A stretch of 64,000 bases of DNA from Streptomyces sp. CB00316 (lineage in GTDB: Bacteria > Actinomycetota > Actinomycetes > Streptomycetales > Streptomycetaceae), in contig NZ_LIXI01000004.1 in the NCBI RefSeq assembly GCF_001905595.1, forward strand, positions 186,001 to 250,000. Direction: 5' to 3'. Position 1 is the stretch's first letter. Each line of letters begins with the position of its first letter. Below are positions 41,750-50,052 of the stretch, piece after piece. The notes under the pieces are model-generated. The model made no database searches. It was not told the origin of the DNA and saw only the letters and a program-made list of their open reading frames with translations. The position numbers and the translations under genes are program-made.

Positions 41750-42355
41750 TCAGAACTCCACGGTCAACTGGGCCTGGATGTGAGCGCGCAGGACGCCTGC
41801 CATGTCCGTCGTGCAGTCGCTGATCAGCCACTGGATCTGGAGGCCGTCCATTAGGGCGATCAACTGCTGTGCAGCGGACGCCGGTTCGACGCCGTCGCGC
41901 AGCTCGCCCGCCTCCCGGACCTGGTGATAGGCGCGTTCGGTGTTGGCGACCGACGTACGGTAGCGGGCCTCGAAGTACGCGTGTGCCGGGTGGTCGGGGG
42001 CGGTGGCCTCCGCCGCCACCACCGAGAACAGCTCGACGATCCCGCGCCGCTTGGCGTTCAGCTCGGCGAGGTCCACCAGCCGGCGCAGATGGTCGACGCC
42101 CCGGGTGACGCCCAGGGCGAGCCACTCGTCGTCCACGTCGTCGCGGCGCTGGAGCACCGCGAGGAGCAGCGCCTCCTTCGTCGGGAAGTGGTGCAGGAGG
42201 CCCGGGTGGGAGATGCCGCATCGGGTGGCGATGACGCGCAGCGAGGCACCCCGGTAGCCGGCCTCGCCGAACAGGGTCATCGCCTGGTCGAGGATCTCGA
42301 TCCGCTTGGCCCGGCCCTTGGCGTAGCCGCGCTGAGGTCCCGGGGTCACGCGCAT
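41750..42355 (-). CDS. TetR family regulator (of the GH3 gene)
   Basis: A 201-aa repressor. The helix-turn-helix region is RIEILDQAMTLFGEAGYRGA, SLRVIATRCGISHPGLLHHF, PTKEALLLAVLQRRD. The remaining helices form the ligand and dimer domain. It is divergent from the beta-glucosidase gene, and a TACCGA-N4-TCGGTA palindrome lies in the intergenic region over the likely promoter. This supports repression of the glycosidase by this protein, relieved by a sugar or related ligand. Confidence 0.9.
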   Translation of the reverse strand: MRVTPGPQRGYAKGRAKRIEILDQAMTLFGEAGYRGASLRVIATRCGISHPGLLHHFPTKEALLLAVLQRRDDVDDEWLALGVTRGVDHLRRLVDLAELNAKRRGIVELFSVVAAEATAPDHPAHAYFEARYRTSVANTERAYHQVREAGELRDGVEPASAAQQLIALMDGLQIQWLISDCTTDMAGVLRAHIQAQLTVEF

Positions 42356-42416
42356 TCACCCGCTGTCATCGAACGCCTCTCTCGTTCCGCCCCGGATTCT
42401 CACAGGGATGAATACT

Positions 42417-42432
42417 TACCGAGCGGTCGGTA
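42417..42432. promoter_or_regulatory. TetR operator upstream of the GH3 gene
   Basis: Perfect inverted repeat TACCGA GCGG TCGGTA, of the type often bound by TetR repressors (ACCG-centred), 45 bp before the glucosidase start and 62 bp before the TetR start. Confidence 0.6.
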
Positions 42433-42476
42433 TTGAGCGTACGGTACTGCGGAGTGCCGTCGTGAAAGGAACTCCT

Positions 42477-44789
42477 GTGGGCCTCCTGCCGCCGTACCTC
42501 GACCCCGCGCTCCCCGTCGCGGACCGGGTCTCCGATCTCCTGGGCCGCATGACGTTGCCCGAGAAGGTCGGCCAGATGCTCCAGCTCAACGCCAAGGAGG
42601 GCGTGCGGCACCTCGTGGAGGAGCTGCACGCGGGGTCGATCCTGCACGCCTCGCCCGAGCGGGTGCTGGAGGCGGCCGCCCTCACCGAGAAGACCCGGCT
42701 GCGCATCCCGCTGCTCGTGGCGGAGGACTGCATCCACGGCCACTCCTTCTGGGAGGGGGCGACGATCTACCCGACGCAGCTCGGCATGGCGGCCACCTGG
42801 GACACGGACCTGGTGGAGCGGATCGCGCGGGCGACGGCGGTGGAGGTCGCGGCGACCGGGGTGCACTGGACGTTCTCGCCGGTCCTCTGCATCACCCGCG
42901 ACCTGCGGTGGGGCCGGGTGAGCGAGACCTTCGGAGAAGACCCCTATCTCATCGGGGAGTTGGGCTCCGCGATGGTGCGCGGCTATCAGGGCGAGGGGCT
43001 GACCGACCCGACCGCGATCCTGGCCTGCGCCAAGCACTTCGCCGGGTACTCCGAGACCCAGGGCGGCCGAGACGCCAGCGAGGCGGACATCTCCCGGCGC
43101 AAGCTGCGCTCGTGGTTCCTGCCGCCGTTCGAGCGGGTCGCCAAGGAGGGCTGCCGGACGTTCATGCTCGGCTACCAGTCCATGGACGGCGTGCCGATCA
43201 CCGTGAACGACTGGCTGCTGGGCGAGGTGCTGCGCGGCGAGTGGGGTTACACCGGCACGCTGGTCACCGACTGGGACAACGTCGGCCGCATGGTGTGGGA
43301 GCAGAGGATCTACGCCGACTACGCGCAGGCGTCGGCGGCGGCGGTCCGCGCGGGCAACGACATGGTGATGACGACGTGGAAGTTCTTCGACGGCGCCCAG
43401 GAGGCGGTGGCGGAGGGCGCGCTCACCGAGGCGGAGATCGACGCCGCCGTACGCCGCGTCCTGACGCTCAAGTTCGAACTCGGCCTCTTTGAGAACCCCC
43501 GCCACCCCGACGCCGCCCGGCAGGCCGAGTTCATCGGTAGTACCGCGCACGCGGAGCTCAACCTGGAGGCCGCCCGGCGCTCGCTGGTGCTGCTGACCAA
43601 CGACGGCACGCTGCCGCTGGCGGGCGGCCTGGAGGCGGTGGACCCGGGCGCCCTCACCGCGCACGGCGGCGGACGGGCCCGAGCCACGGCCTCCGGCCCC
43701 CGTACGGTTGCCGTCGTCGGCCCCAACGCCGATGACGCGCAGACCCAGTTGGGTGACTGGGCTGGATCCTCCGGGCAGGCGGACTGGCTCCCCGACGGGC
43801 AGCCGCGCGCCATGATCCGTACCGTCCTCGACGGCTTCCGGGACCGGGTGCCCGCCGACTGGACCGTGACGTACGCGCCCGGCGCCCGCATCCTGGACGT
43901 CGGGCCAGACCCGGAGGGGGAGTTCTTCCTCGACGGGCAGCCGCGCCCCGAGGTCGTCGTCCCGGCCTCGCCCGACCCCGCGCTGATCGGCGAGGCCGTC
44001 GCCGCCGCCGAGGCCGCCGACCACGTGGTCGCCGTCGTCGGTGACCGGATCGAGCTGATCGGCGAGGGCAAGTCGACCGCCACCCTCGAACTCGTGGGTG
44101 ACCAGGTCGCGTTGCTCGACGCGCTGGCGGCGACGGGCAAGCCGCTGGTCGTCGTGGTCATCAGCTCCAAGCCGCTGGTGCTGCCGCCGTCCGCGCTCGG
44201 TGCGGCGGCGATCGTGTACGCGGCCAACCCGGGCATGCTCGGCGGTACGGCGGTGGCGGAGCTGCTCCTCGGCCTGATCGAACCGACCGGCCGGCTCCCG
44301 CTCTCCTTCGCCCGGCACGCGGGGCAGCAGCCGACGTACTACAACCAGGTCCGCGGCCAGCACGGCACGCGCTACGCGGACCTCACGCAGAGCCCGGCGT
44401 TCGCGTTCGGGGAGGGCCTGAGCTACACGACCGTCGAGTACACGGACCTGGAGCTGCTGACGGCGGTCGTCGAGCCGACCGAGACGGTACGTGCCCGGGT
44501 GACGCTCACCAACTCCGGTGCCCGGCCCGCGCTGGAGACCCTCCAGGTGTACGTGAGCGACGCGGTGACGTCCGTGACCTGGGCGGAGAAGGAGCTGAAG
44601 GCGTACGAGCAGGTCGCGCTGGCCCCGGGGGAGTCGCGGCAGGTCGCTGTCGAACTCCCGGTGGCCGCTTGCACGTTGGTGGACACGCGAGGGCGGCGCG
44701 TGGTGGAGCCGGGCCGCTTCGAGCTGCTGGTGGGTCCGTCGTCGCGGGACGAGGTGCTGCTGAGGGCGGAGTTCACGGTGAAGGGGTGA
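42477..44789 (+). CDS. GH3 beta-glucosidase/beta-glycosidase
   Basis: A 770-aa family-3 glycoside hydrolase, cytoplasmic by the lack of a signal peptide. Domains: TIM barrel to about residue 330 (MTLPEKVGQMLQLNAKEGVR, FSPVLCITRDLRWGRVSETF, GEDPYLIGELG, KHFAGY) with the nucleophile Asp in GTLVTDWDNVGR near residue 264; an alpha/beta sandwich (ARRSLVLLTNDGTLPL ... VVAVVGDRIELIGEGKS); and a C-terminal fibronectin-III-like domain (VRARVTLTNSGARPALETLQ). It likely trims imported beta-linked oligosaccharides. GTG 42477 has AAAGGA 6 nt upstream. Its end overlaps the convergent DMT gene by 17 bp. Confidence 0.92.
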   Translation: MGLLPPYLDPALPVADRVSDLLGRMTLPEKVGQMLQLNAKEGVRHLVEELHAGSILHASPERVLEAAALTEKTRLRIPLLVAEDCIHGHSFWEGATIYPTQLGMAATWDTDLVERIARATAVEVAATGVHWTFSPVLCITRDLRWGRVSETFGEDPYLIGELGSAMVRGYQGEGLTDPTAILACAKHFAGYSETQGGRDASEADISRRKLRSWFLPPFERVAKEGCRTFMLGYQSMDGVPITVNDWLLGEVLRGEWGYTGTLVTDWDNVGRMVWEQRIYADYAQASAAAVRAGNDMVMTTWKFFDGAQEAVAEGALTEAEIDAAVRRVLTLKFELGLFENPRHPDAARQAEFIGSTAHAELNLEAARRSLVLLTNDGTLPLAGGLEAVDPGALTAHGGGRARATASGPRTVAVVGPNADDAQTQLGDWAGSSGQADWLPDGQPRAMIRTVLDGFRDRVPADWTVTYAPGARILDVGPDPEGEFFLDGQPRPEVVVPASPDPALIGEAVAAAEAADHVVAVVGDRIELIGEGKSTATLELVGDQVALLDALAATGKPLVVVVISSKPLVLPPSALGAAAIVYAANPGMLGGTAVAELLLGLIEPTGRLPLSFARHAGQQPTYYNQVRGQHGTRYADLTQSPAFAFGEGLSYTTVEYTDLELLTAVVEPTETVRARVTLTNSGARPALETLQVYVSDAVTSVTWAEKELKAYEQVALAPGESRQVAVELPVAACTLVDTRGRRVVEPGRFELLVGPSSRDEVLLRAEFTVKG

Positions 44790-45714
44790 TGCGGGAGGGG
44801 TGCTCGGTCGGGGTGGCGGGCTCGAGGGTCTCGGCGGGTTCGGGGGCCTCGGGCGGTGGTGCGGGTGTCCGTGCGGCGCGCTGGCCGAGCACGACCCCGC
44901 ACAGGGTGAGTACGAGGCCGAGGACCTGCCGACCCGAGAGGCTCTCGCCGGCGAGCAGGAGCCCCAGCAGTACGCCCGTCACGGGGTTGAGCAGCCCCAG
45001 CAGGCCGACCGTCCCCGCCGGCAGGTGCTTCAGCCCAAGGAACCAGGCGGCGAAGGCGATGCCCGTGGCCACCACCGCGAGGTAGCCGAACCCGAGGAGC
45101 GCGGGGCCGTCCAGCGCGGGCGGCGCGCCCTCCACGAAGGCCGCGCACGGCGCGAGCAGCAGCCCACCGCCGAGCAACTGCCAGCTGGTGGCGGCGAGTA
45201 CGTCCACCCCGCCGCTCCACCGCTTGGCCAGGACATACCCGTACGAGGACATAGCCATGGCCCCGACGGAGGCGAGCACGCCGATCGCGTCCACCGAACC
45301 GGCGGCCGTGAACACCATCAGGCAGACGCCGCCGACGCCGGTCATGGCCCCCGCGAGGTGTTTCCAGCCGGGCCGCTCACCGACCAGCGGCCAGGCGAGC
45401 ATCATCATGAACAGGGGCGCGAGGGCCATGATGATCGATGCCAGGCTGGTGGGGAGGCGCTGCGCCGCCACGTAGACGAGTGCGAAGAAGCCGCTCATGT
45501 TCAGGGCGCCGAGTACCAGGGACTTCCACCACCAGCTCCCGTGCGGCAGCTTCCGGCAGACGGCCATGAGGAGCAGCCCGGCGGGCACGGCCCGGAAGGC
45601 GGCGCCGTACAGCGGATGGCTCTCGGGCAGATACTCCCGCGTGACGAAGTAGGTCGTGCCCCAGGCCACGGGGGCCACCGCCGTGACCAGCGACCATTTC
45701 AGGTTACCTTCCAT
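44773..45714 (-). CDS. EamA/DMT family transporter (module 2)
   Basis: A 313-aa exporter with ten helices in two EamA repeats: MEGNLKWSLVTAVAPVAWGT, TYFVTREYLPESHPLYGAAF, AKRWSGGVDVLAATSWQLLG. It closely resembles the module-1 transporter (24631-25704) in order and key residues. The ATG at 45714 lies inside the divergent operator and 7 nt after a CATAAT hexamer, so the message is probably leaderless. A longer frame adds IIAS-type residues from the operator's other arm. It ends in a Pro/Glu-rich tail. Substrate unknown. Confidence 0.88.
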   Translation of the reverse strand: MEGNLKWSLVTAVAPVAWGTTYFVTREYLPESHPLYGAAFRAVPAGLLLMAVCRKLPHGSWWWKSLVLGALNMSGFFALVYVAAQRLPTSLASIIMALAPLFMMMLAWPLVGERPGWKHLAGAMTGVGGVCLMVFTAAGSVDAIGVLASVGAMAMSSYGYVLAKRWSGGVDVLAATSWQLLGGGLLLAPCAAFVEGAPPALDGPALLGFGYLAVVATGIAFAAWFLGLKHLPAGTVGLLGLLNPVTGVLLGLLLAGESLSGRQVLGLVLTLCGVVLGQRAARTPAPPPEAPEPAETLEPATPTEHPSRITPSP

Positions 45715-45744
45715 GGAAGCTATTATGCCTTCCATGGAAGGTAA
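45704..45744. promoter_or_regulatory. symmetrical operator spanning both start codons of module 2
   Basis: TTACCTTCCATGGAA (45704-45718) and TTCCATGGAAGGTAA (45730-45744) are exact inverted repeats with an 11-bp spacer. Each arm itself contains the palindrome TTCCATGGAA. The spacer holds TATTAT (plus) and CATAAT (minus), the likely -10 boxes. The ATG in each arm is the start codon of the gene on that side, so a bound repressor would cover promoters and starts of both genes. Confidence 0.8.
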
Positions 45745-46276
45745 TTTTCGGGACGTCGCCCCGGAAGGCGCGGGTCTCGACCATGTGGCCCGCATCCAGG
45801 CCGAATGGGCGCGGCAGCGCCCGGACGTGGACGTGTCCCCGCAAGCCGTCATCGGCCGGCTGCACCGCCTGGGCCACCTCCTGACCGCCCGCCTCGACGT
45901 CGTCTACCGGACCCACGGCCTGTCCGAGGGCGAGTTCGACGTCCTGGCCGCGCTGCGCCGGGCCGGGGAGCCGTTCGAGCGGGCGCCGGGCGAGCTGGCC
46001 GCGCACACGATGGTCACCACGGGGGCCATGACCAAGCGGATCGACCGCCTCCAGCGCGCCGGCCTGGTGACCCGGCGCCGCTCGGCGGGGGACGGCCGGG
46101 GCCGTGTGGTGGCGCTGACCCCGGCGGGCCGGTCCCTGATCGACCGGGCGTTCACCGAGCACATGCGCAACGAGCGGAACCTGCTGGACGCGCTGGACCC
46201 GCGGGAGGCGGAGGCGCTGGAGCGGCTGTTGACCGCGTGGCTGGCGCGGGTGGAGCCGCCGGACGGCGAGGCCTGA
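45734..46276 (+). CDS. MarR family regulator (module 2)
   Basis: A 180-aa winged-helix regulator starting MEGNFRDVAPEGAGLDHVAR. The MarR core is LSEGEFDVLAALRRAGEPFE, LAAHTMVTTGAMTKRIDRLQ (recognition helix), wing SAGDGRGRVVALT. The start at 45734 lies in one operator arm, 7 nt after TATTAT. An in-frame ATG at 45725 is also possible. It shares its first four codons' protein sequence (MEGN) with the divergent exporter because both starts lie in the same palindrome. It probably represses itself and the exporter. Confidence 0.88.
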   Translation: MEGNFRDVAPEGAGLDHVARIQAEWARQRPDVDVSPQAVIGRLHRLGHLLTARLDVVYRTHGLSEGEFDVLAALRRAGEPFERAPGELAAHTMVTTGAMTKRIDRLQRAGLVTRRRSAGDGRGRVVALTPAGRSLIDRAFTEHMRNERNLLDALDPREAEALERLLTAWLARVEPPDGEA

Positions 46277-46732
46277 CCGGGAGGCGCCTGCGCGCGGGGC
46301 GGTCTACGGCGCGCCGGCCCCGCCTCCCGCTCGGCGGGTGCGGGGACGCCAACCCCCGCCCCGTACGTCAGGGGCGAGCCGACCCCGTGTGAACCCGTGA
46401 CCTGACCTTGCGGGCGGGCGACGGCGTCCAGAGCGTCGACGAACACCGGGAGGCGCTTTCGTACGCGGACGAGCAGGGCTGAGAGCGGGCGCCCCGAGGC
46501 CCGGTCGCCGACGTACACCGATCGCCGTACCGATCCCCGTACCGATCCCCGTACCGATCCCCGTTTCGATCCGGCTCCGGGACGCGCCGAGAAGAAGCGT
46601 TTCCGCGTGCGGGCATTCGCCCGTACGGGTGTGGCGTGGCGCCCCGGCGGCGCTCCGGGCGCGCACAATGGGGCGGCGGTTCGTGCAGAGGTGCCGAGGC
46701 CCTCTCCCGCACCTTGCGCTGAAGGAGGACCG
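46277..46732. other. 456-bp gap with repeats
   Basis: No gene I can support. A minus-strand open frame through it is Arg/Gly/Ser-rich and driven by the tandem repeat at 46517. The right end carries the AAGGAGG ribosome site of the TetR gene. Confidence 0.5.
46517..46576. repeat. 12-bp tandem repeat
   Basis: accgatcgccgt, then three exact accgatccccgt units (46529-46564), then a degenerate ttcgatccggct. It lies in non-coding DNA upstream of the TetR gene at 46733. Confidence 0.9.
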
Positions 46733-47374
46733 GTGGCTGATGGCTGGGCGGTTCAGCGGACGGGGCCCGGTGACCAGGCCCGTACCCAGGCGAGGGAACG
46801 ACTGCTGGACGCCGCACGCGAGCTGTACGGCGTCGTCGGCTACCGGGAGACCTCGGAGGCGGACCTGTGCGAGGCGGCCGGGGTCACGCCCGAGGTGCTC
46901 CGGCAGGAGTACGGGACACGGGAAGGGCTCCTCATCGCCCTGCACAACCGGGTCACCACCGTCGGCCTGCGGGCCATGGAGGCCGCCCTGCTCTCCGAGG
47001 GGATCGACGAGTGTCCGATCGCGGAGAGGGTCCGGCGCCTCTTCGACGCGTACGTGGAGTCCGTCACCCGGGATCCGCGCGAGGCACGGGTGACCTTCGT
47101 CGAGGTGCTGGGCGTGAGCGCGGTGGTGGACGAGCACTGCAAACTCTGGCGCGCGCTGTGGACGGAGTTCCTCACCGGGGAGGCCGAGCGGGCGGTGGAG
47201 CGGGGCGAGGCGGAGGACCGGGACCACCGGGTCGACGTCATGGTGATGGTCGGCACGGTCCACGAACTGATGGCCCACCACACCCGCCGCTGCCGCCGCG
47301 CCCGCCCGGAGGAGGTCTCCGGCGAACTGACCCAACTGGCGCTGACGATGCTGGGGTCGCAGCCGGTGGGGTGA
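46733..47374 (+). CDS. TetR family regulator
   Basis: A 213-aa regulator. N-terminal helix-turn-helix: ARERLLDAARELYGVVGYRE, TSEADLCEAAGVTPEVLRQE, YGTREGLLIALHNR. The C-terminal ligand domain includes ARVTFVEVLGVSAVVDEHCK. GTG start with a strong AAGGAGG 7-8 nt upstream. Its target is not obvious: downstream genes are on the other strand and are an HAD remnant and an SGNH hydrolase. A 12-bp tandem repeat lies upstream. Confidence 0.85.
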   Translation: MADGWAVQRTGPGDQARTQARERLLDAARELYGVVGYRETSEADLCEAAGVTPEVLRQEYGTREGLLIALHNRVTTVGLRAMEAALLSEGIDECPIAERVRRLFDAYVESVTRDPREARVTFVEVLGVSAVVDEHCKLWRALWTEFLTGEAERAVERGEAEDRDHRVDVMVMVGTVHELMAHHTRRCRRARPEEVSGELTQLALTMLGSQPVG

Positions 47375-47395
47375 GGGTGCGGAGGTGCGAGGCGG

Positions 47396-47640
47396 TCACC
47401 GGCCGGCGATGAGGCCGGGCAGGGCGCGCGTGTCGTCGAAGGTGACGGTGCCGGGGCCTTCGAGGTGGTGCGGGGGAGTCATTCCCCCGGCGTAGGCGAA
47501 AGCGCGCATCCCGGCGGCCCGGGCGGCCTGGAGACCGTACTGGCCGTCCTCGACCACGGCTCAAGCCTCCGGCGCGACGCCCATGTGCCTTGGCGCGTGG
47601 AGGAACAGATCAGGTGCCGGCTTGCCGTGCCGTCTCCACG
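47396..47640 (-). pseudogene. remnant of an HAD hydrolase
   Basis: One minus-strand frame reads GKPAPDLFLHAPRHMGVAPE then a stop at 47561. The next piece in another frame reads VVEDGQYGLQAARAAGMRAF, then AYAGGMTPPHHLEGPGTVTF, DDTRALPGLIAGR. Together they are motif III (K-P-x-P-D) and motif IV (V-E-D-x-x-x-G-x-x-A-A-x-A-A-G-M) of a beta-phosphoglucomutase-like HAD enzyme. The nucleophile half is missing and the frame is interrupted. Confidence 0.7.
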
Positions 47641-47736
47641 GTGACCTGGCCGCGGAGCAGCGCGTCGGCGGACGGGCCGGTGAGGGTGGCCCGGAGATCT
47701 GTGGGGAGAGTTCCGTCGCTCGGGTCGGGTCGCCGC

Positions 47737-48447
47737 TCAGGCCAATTGAGGTTGCGGTGTCGTCTGCTGCCGGGCGTACGGGCCGCCCAGCCCCCACGCC
47801 TGGTGCATCGCGTCGGCGAAGGCGGCGGCGAGGAGGTGTTCGCCGGTCGGGCCGGGATGGGTGCCGTCGTACGTGTCCGTGTGGATGTCGTAGCCCGGCG
47901 GGCGCGAGGCCAGCAGGAGCGGGGAGGCCGGGGTGTCCAGGTCCGCCACGGCCTTGGCGAGGAGTTCGTTGAAGTGGGCACAGGAGGCGGCGAAGGGGGC
48001 GTCCGACTCGGCCCGGACGTTGGGTATCACCGGGAGCAGCACCATCCGGATGTGCGGGTTGGCCGTGCGGGCCGCCGTGATGAACGTGCGGGCGTTGGCG
48101 GCCGTCTGCTCGGCGTCCGTGTAGAACCCGAGGTCTATCAGGCCCAGCGAGACCAGCAGCACGTCCGCCTCCGCCGCGCGCACCGCGTCCGCGATCGCCG
48201 GCGCCATGTGCAGCCACCCCTCGCCCCAGCCCGCCAGGTGCCTGCGGGCGTCGGGCGGGAAGGACGGGTCGGCGTACGCGTTGGAGAGCGGGGCGTTCGC
48301 CTCGGGGTCGTACAGCGTCGTGCGCGGCCCGACGATCTCGTACGGAGTCGGGCAGACCGCCTCAAGGTGTTGCCACAGGCGGTAGCGCCAGGTGAAGTCG
48401 CCGGTGGCGCCGATGGTCATGGAGTCGCCGACCGGGAGAAAACGCAT
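47737..48447 (-). CDS. SGNH/GDSL hydrolase family protein
   Basis: A 236-aa SGNH-type esterase/lipase. Block I is MRFLPVGDSMTIGATGDFTW with the nucleophile Ser in GDSM; the block II-like Gly precedes the first cap region; and block V is DTYDGTHPGPTGEHLLA with the Asp-His pair. There is no signal peptide at the chosen ATG (48447), so it is predicted cytosolic. Upstream in-frame ATGs at 48455-48480 would add only a few residues without a ribosome site. It is divergent from the secreted protein gene at 48560. Substrate unknown. Confidence 0.85.
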   Translation of the reverse strand: MRFLPVGDSMTIGATGDFTWRYRLWQHLEAVCPTPYEIVGPRTTLYDPEANAPLSNAYADPSFPPDARRHLAGWGEGWLHMAPAIADAVRAAEADVLLVSLGLIDLGFYTDAEQTAANARTFITAARTANPHIRMVLLPVIPNVRAESDAPFAASCAHFNELLAKAVADLDTPASPLLLASRPPGYDIHTDTYDGTHPGPTGEHLLAAAFADAMHQAWGLGGPYARQQTTPQPQLA

Positions 48448-48559
48448 GGCGTCATCATGGCCGATCACGGCTGTGGCCTGCGACGTGACGACGGACACGG
48501 TGGGATGGGCGGGGGCGGGCCCCGGAGTGGACGGGGTCGGGACCGTGGACACTTGGGCC

Positions 48560-49579
48560 ATGCGTCCGTATCCGAGCCGCCCGGCACGTCTCGCCACTCC
48601 CGCCGCAGCCCTCCTGCTGCTCCTGGGGGCCGCCTGCCCCGCCGTCGCCGCCGACGGGGAACCCGACCGTGACTTCACGATCGAGGACTCCCGTATCACC
48701 GAGTCCAGCGGCCTCGCCGCCAGCCGTCTGCATCCCGGCGTCTACTGGACGCACAACGACAGCGACGACGGCCCCCACGTCTTCGCCGTCGACTCCCGTA
48801 CCGGGAAGACCGTCGCGACCATCACGATGCGGGGTGTGGGGGAGCCGCGTGATGTGGAGGGTGTTTCGATCGGGCCCGACGGTGACATCTACGTCGGTGA
48901 CATCGGGGACAACCTGGACGGGTCCTGGTCCCATGTCTGGATCTATCGCTTTCCCGAGCCCAAGGCCCTCCGGGACGCCACCGTCCCCGCGACCCAGTAC
49001 GACGTGAAGTACGCCGACGGGGCCCGCAACGCCGAGGCGCTGATGGTCCACCCCCAGACCGGCCGCGTCTACATCGCTTCCAAGAACGAGGACGGCGGCG
49101 GGCTCTACGAAGGGCCCGCGAAGCTCACCTCCGGAGGCACCAACACCTTCCGGCGCGTCGGCGAGGTGCCGTGGGTGACGGACGGGGCCTTCTCGCCCGA
49201 CGGGGGCTCGCTGGTGCTGCGCTCGTACTTCAGCGCCCGCGTGTACGACTTCGAGGACGGCCGCCTCGGGGAGAGCCGGTCGGTCGCCGCGCCGTTCCAG
49301 CGGCAGGCGGAGTCGGTGACGTACACGGCGGACGGATCGGCCCTGATGTTCGGCTCCGAGGGGGCGCGTAGTGGGGTCGTGTGCGTGGAGGTCGAGGGGG
49401 GCCAGAGGAAGGGAGGCCAGGAGGGGAAGGGGAAGCCCTCGGGGAGCGGCAGTCCCTCCCAGGGGGCGGGCGACGGTCAGGACGGCGACGGCAAGGGCAG
49501 TGTGGGGCTCGGTGCGGTGATCATCGTCGGGGTGGGGGCTCTGTGGTTCGCGCTCCGGCGGAGGCGGGGGCAGGGGTGA
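48560..49579 (+). CDS. secreted/anchored beta-propeller-like protein
   Basis: A 339-aa protein. Residues 1-31 are a signal peptide (RPARLATPAAALLLLLGAAC, PAVAADG). The central 230 residues carry propeller-like repeats (GVYWTHNDSDDGPHVFAVDS, GVSIGPDGDIYVGDIGDNLD, VHPQTGRVYIASKNEDGGGL, TDGAFSPDGGSLVLRSYFSA). A Gly/Ser-rich linker leads to a C-terminal helix (GLGAVIIVGVGALWFALRRR) with basic end, anchoring it in the membrane facing outside. GACACT lies 6 nt before the ATG. Function unknown; similar proteins are annotated as WD40-like. Confidence 0.8.
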   Translation: MRPYPSRPARLATPAAALLLLLGAACPAVAADGEPDRDFTIEDSRITESSGLAASRLHPGVYWTHNDSDDGPHVFAVDSRTGKTVATITMRGVGEPRDVEGVSIGPDGDIYVGDIGDNLDGSWSHVWIYRFPEPKALRDATVPATQYDVKYADGARNAEALMVHPQTGRVYIASKNEDGGGLYEGPAKLTSGGTNTFRRVGEVPWVTDGAFSPDGGSLVLRSYFSARVYDFEDGRLGESRSVAAPFQRQAESVTYTADGSALMFGSEGARSGVVCVEVEGGQRKGGQEGKGKPSGSGSPSQGAGDGQDGDGKGSVGLGAVIIVGVGALWFALRRRRGQG

Positions 49580-49601
49580 GGCCTGAGGCCTCGGCCTCCG
49601 C

Positions 49602-50003
49602 TCAGTCGCCGTTCGTCACCGGCCACACCTCGTAGTGAAGGGTCCTGTCCCGCTTCAGCCGATGCACCAGCGGGACGAGCACGCCCTGCACGATCGGGTA
49701 CTTCCGCGACAGCATCCGTGCCGCGTGCGTGTTCTCCTTCGTGCCCGGCCGCAGCAGTCGTGCGTGGGCGCTGATCTGCGGACCCGTGGGTCTGCCCCGG
49801 ATCGTGCACGGGGCGAGCTCCACCTTCGGGTGGTTACGCATCCGCTCGACCTTCCAGGCCGACGAGAACGTCCGGATGAAGGCGTGATCGCCCTCGACGG
49901 CGATGTTGACCGGCGTGCCCACGGACGTGCCGTCCTGCCGGTGGGTGCTCAGCAGGACGGCGTACTGCTTCACGAAAGGGGCTAGCTCCCGGCTCGCGTC
50001 CAT
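49602..50003 (-). CDS. PPOX-class F420-dependent oxidoreductase
   Basis: A 133-aa split-barrel protein of the flavin/F420 PPOX family: FVKQYAVLLSTHRQDGTSVG, TPVNIAVEGDHAFIRTFSSA, WKVERMRNHPKVELAPCTIR, GRPTGPQISAHARLL. This matches the short F420H2-dependent reductases common in actinomycetes, which reduce varied unsaturated compounds; the substrate is unknown. It converges on the propeller protein gene with a 22-bp gap. The ATG at 50003 has no strong ribosome site. Confidence 0.88.
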   Translation of the reverse strand: MDASRELAPFVKQYAVLLSTHRQDGTSVGTPVNIAVEGDHAFIRTFSSAWKVERMRNHPKVELAPCTIRGRPTGPQISAHARLLRPGTKENTHAARMLSRKYPIVQGVLVPLVHRLKRDRTLHYEVWPVTNGD

Positions 50004-50052
50004 GTACCCATTGGGGCACGGGCCGGGCGCGTTGTCATGTCCGGTCCTTCGC

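Noticed and set aside
45904..46668. Minus-strand frame with Gly-Ser-Val-Arg repeats
   Set aside because: The repeats come only from the 12-bp tandem array in non-coding DNA. The rest is antisense to the MarR gene.
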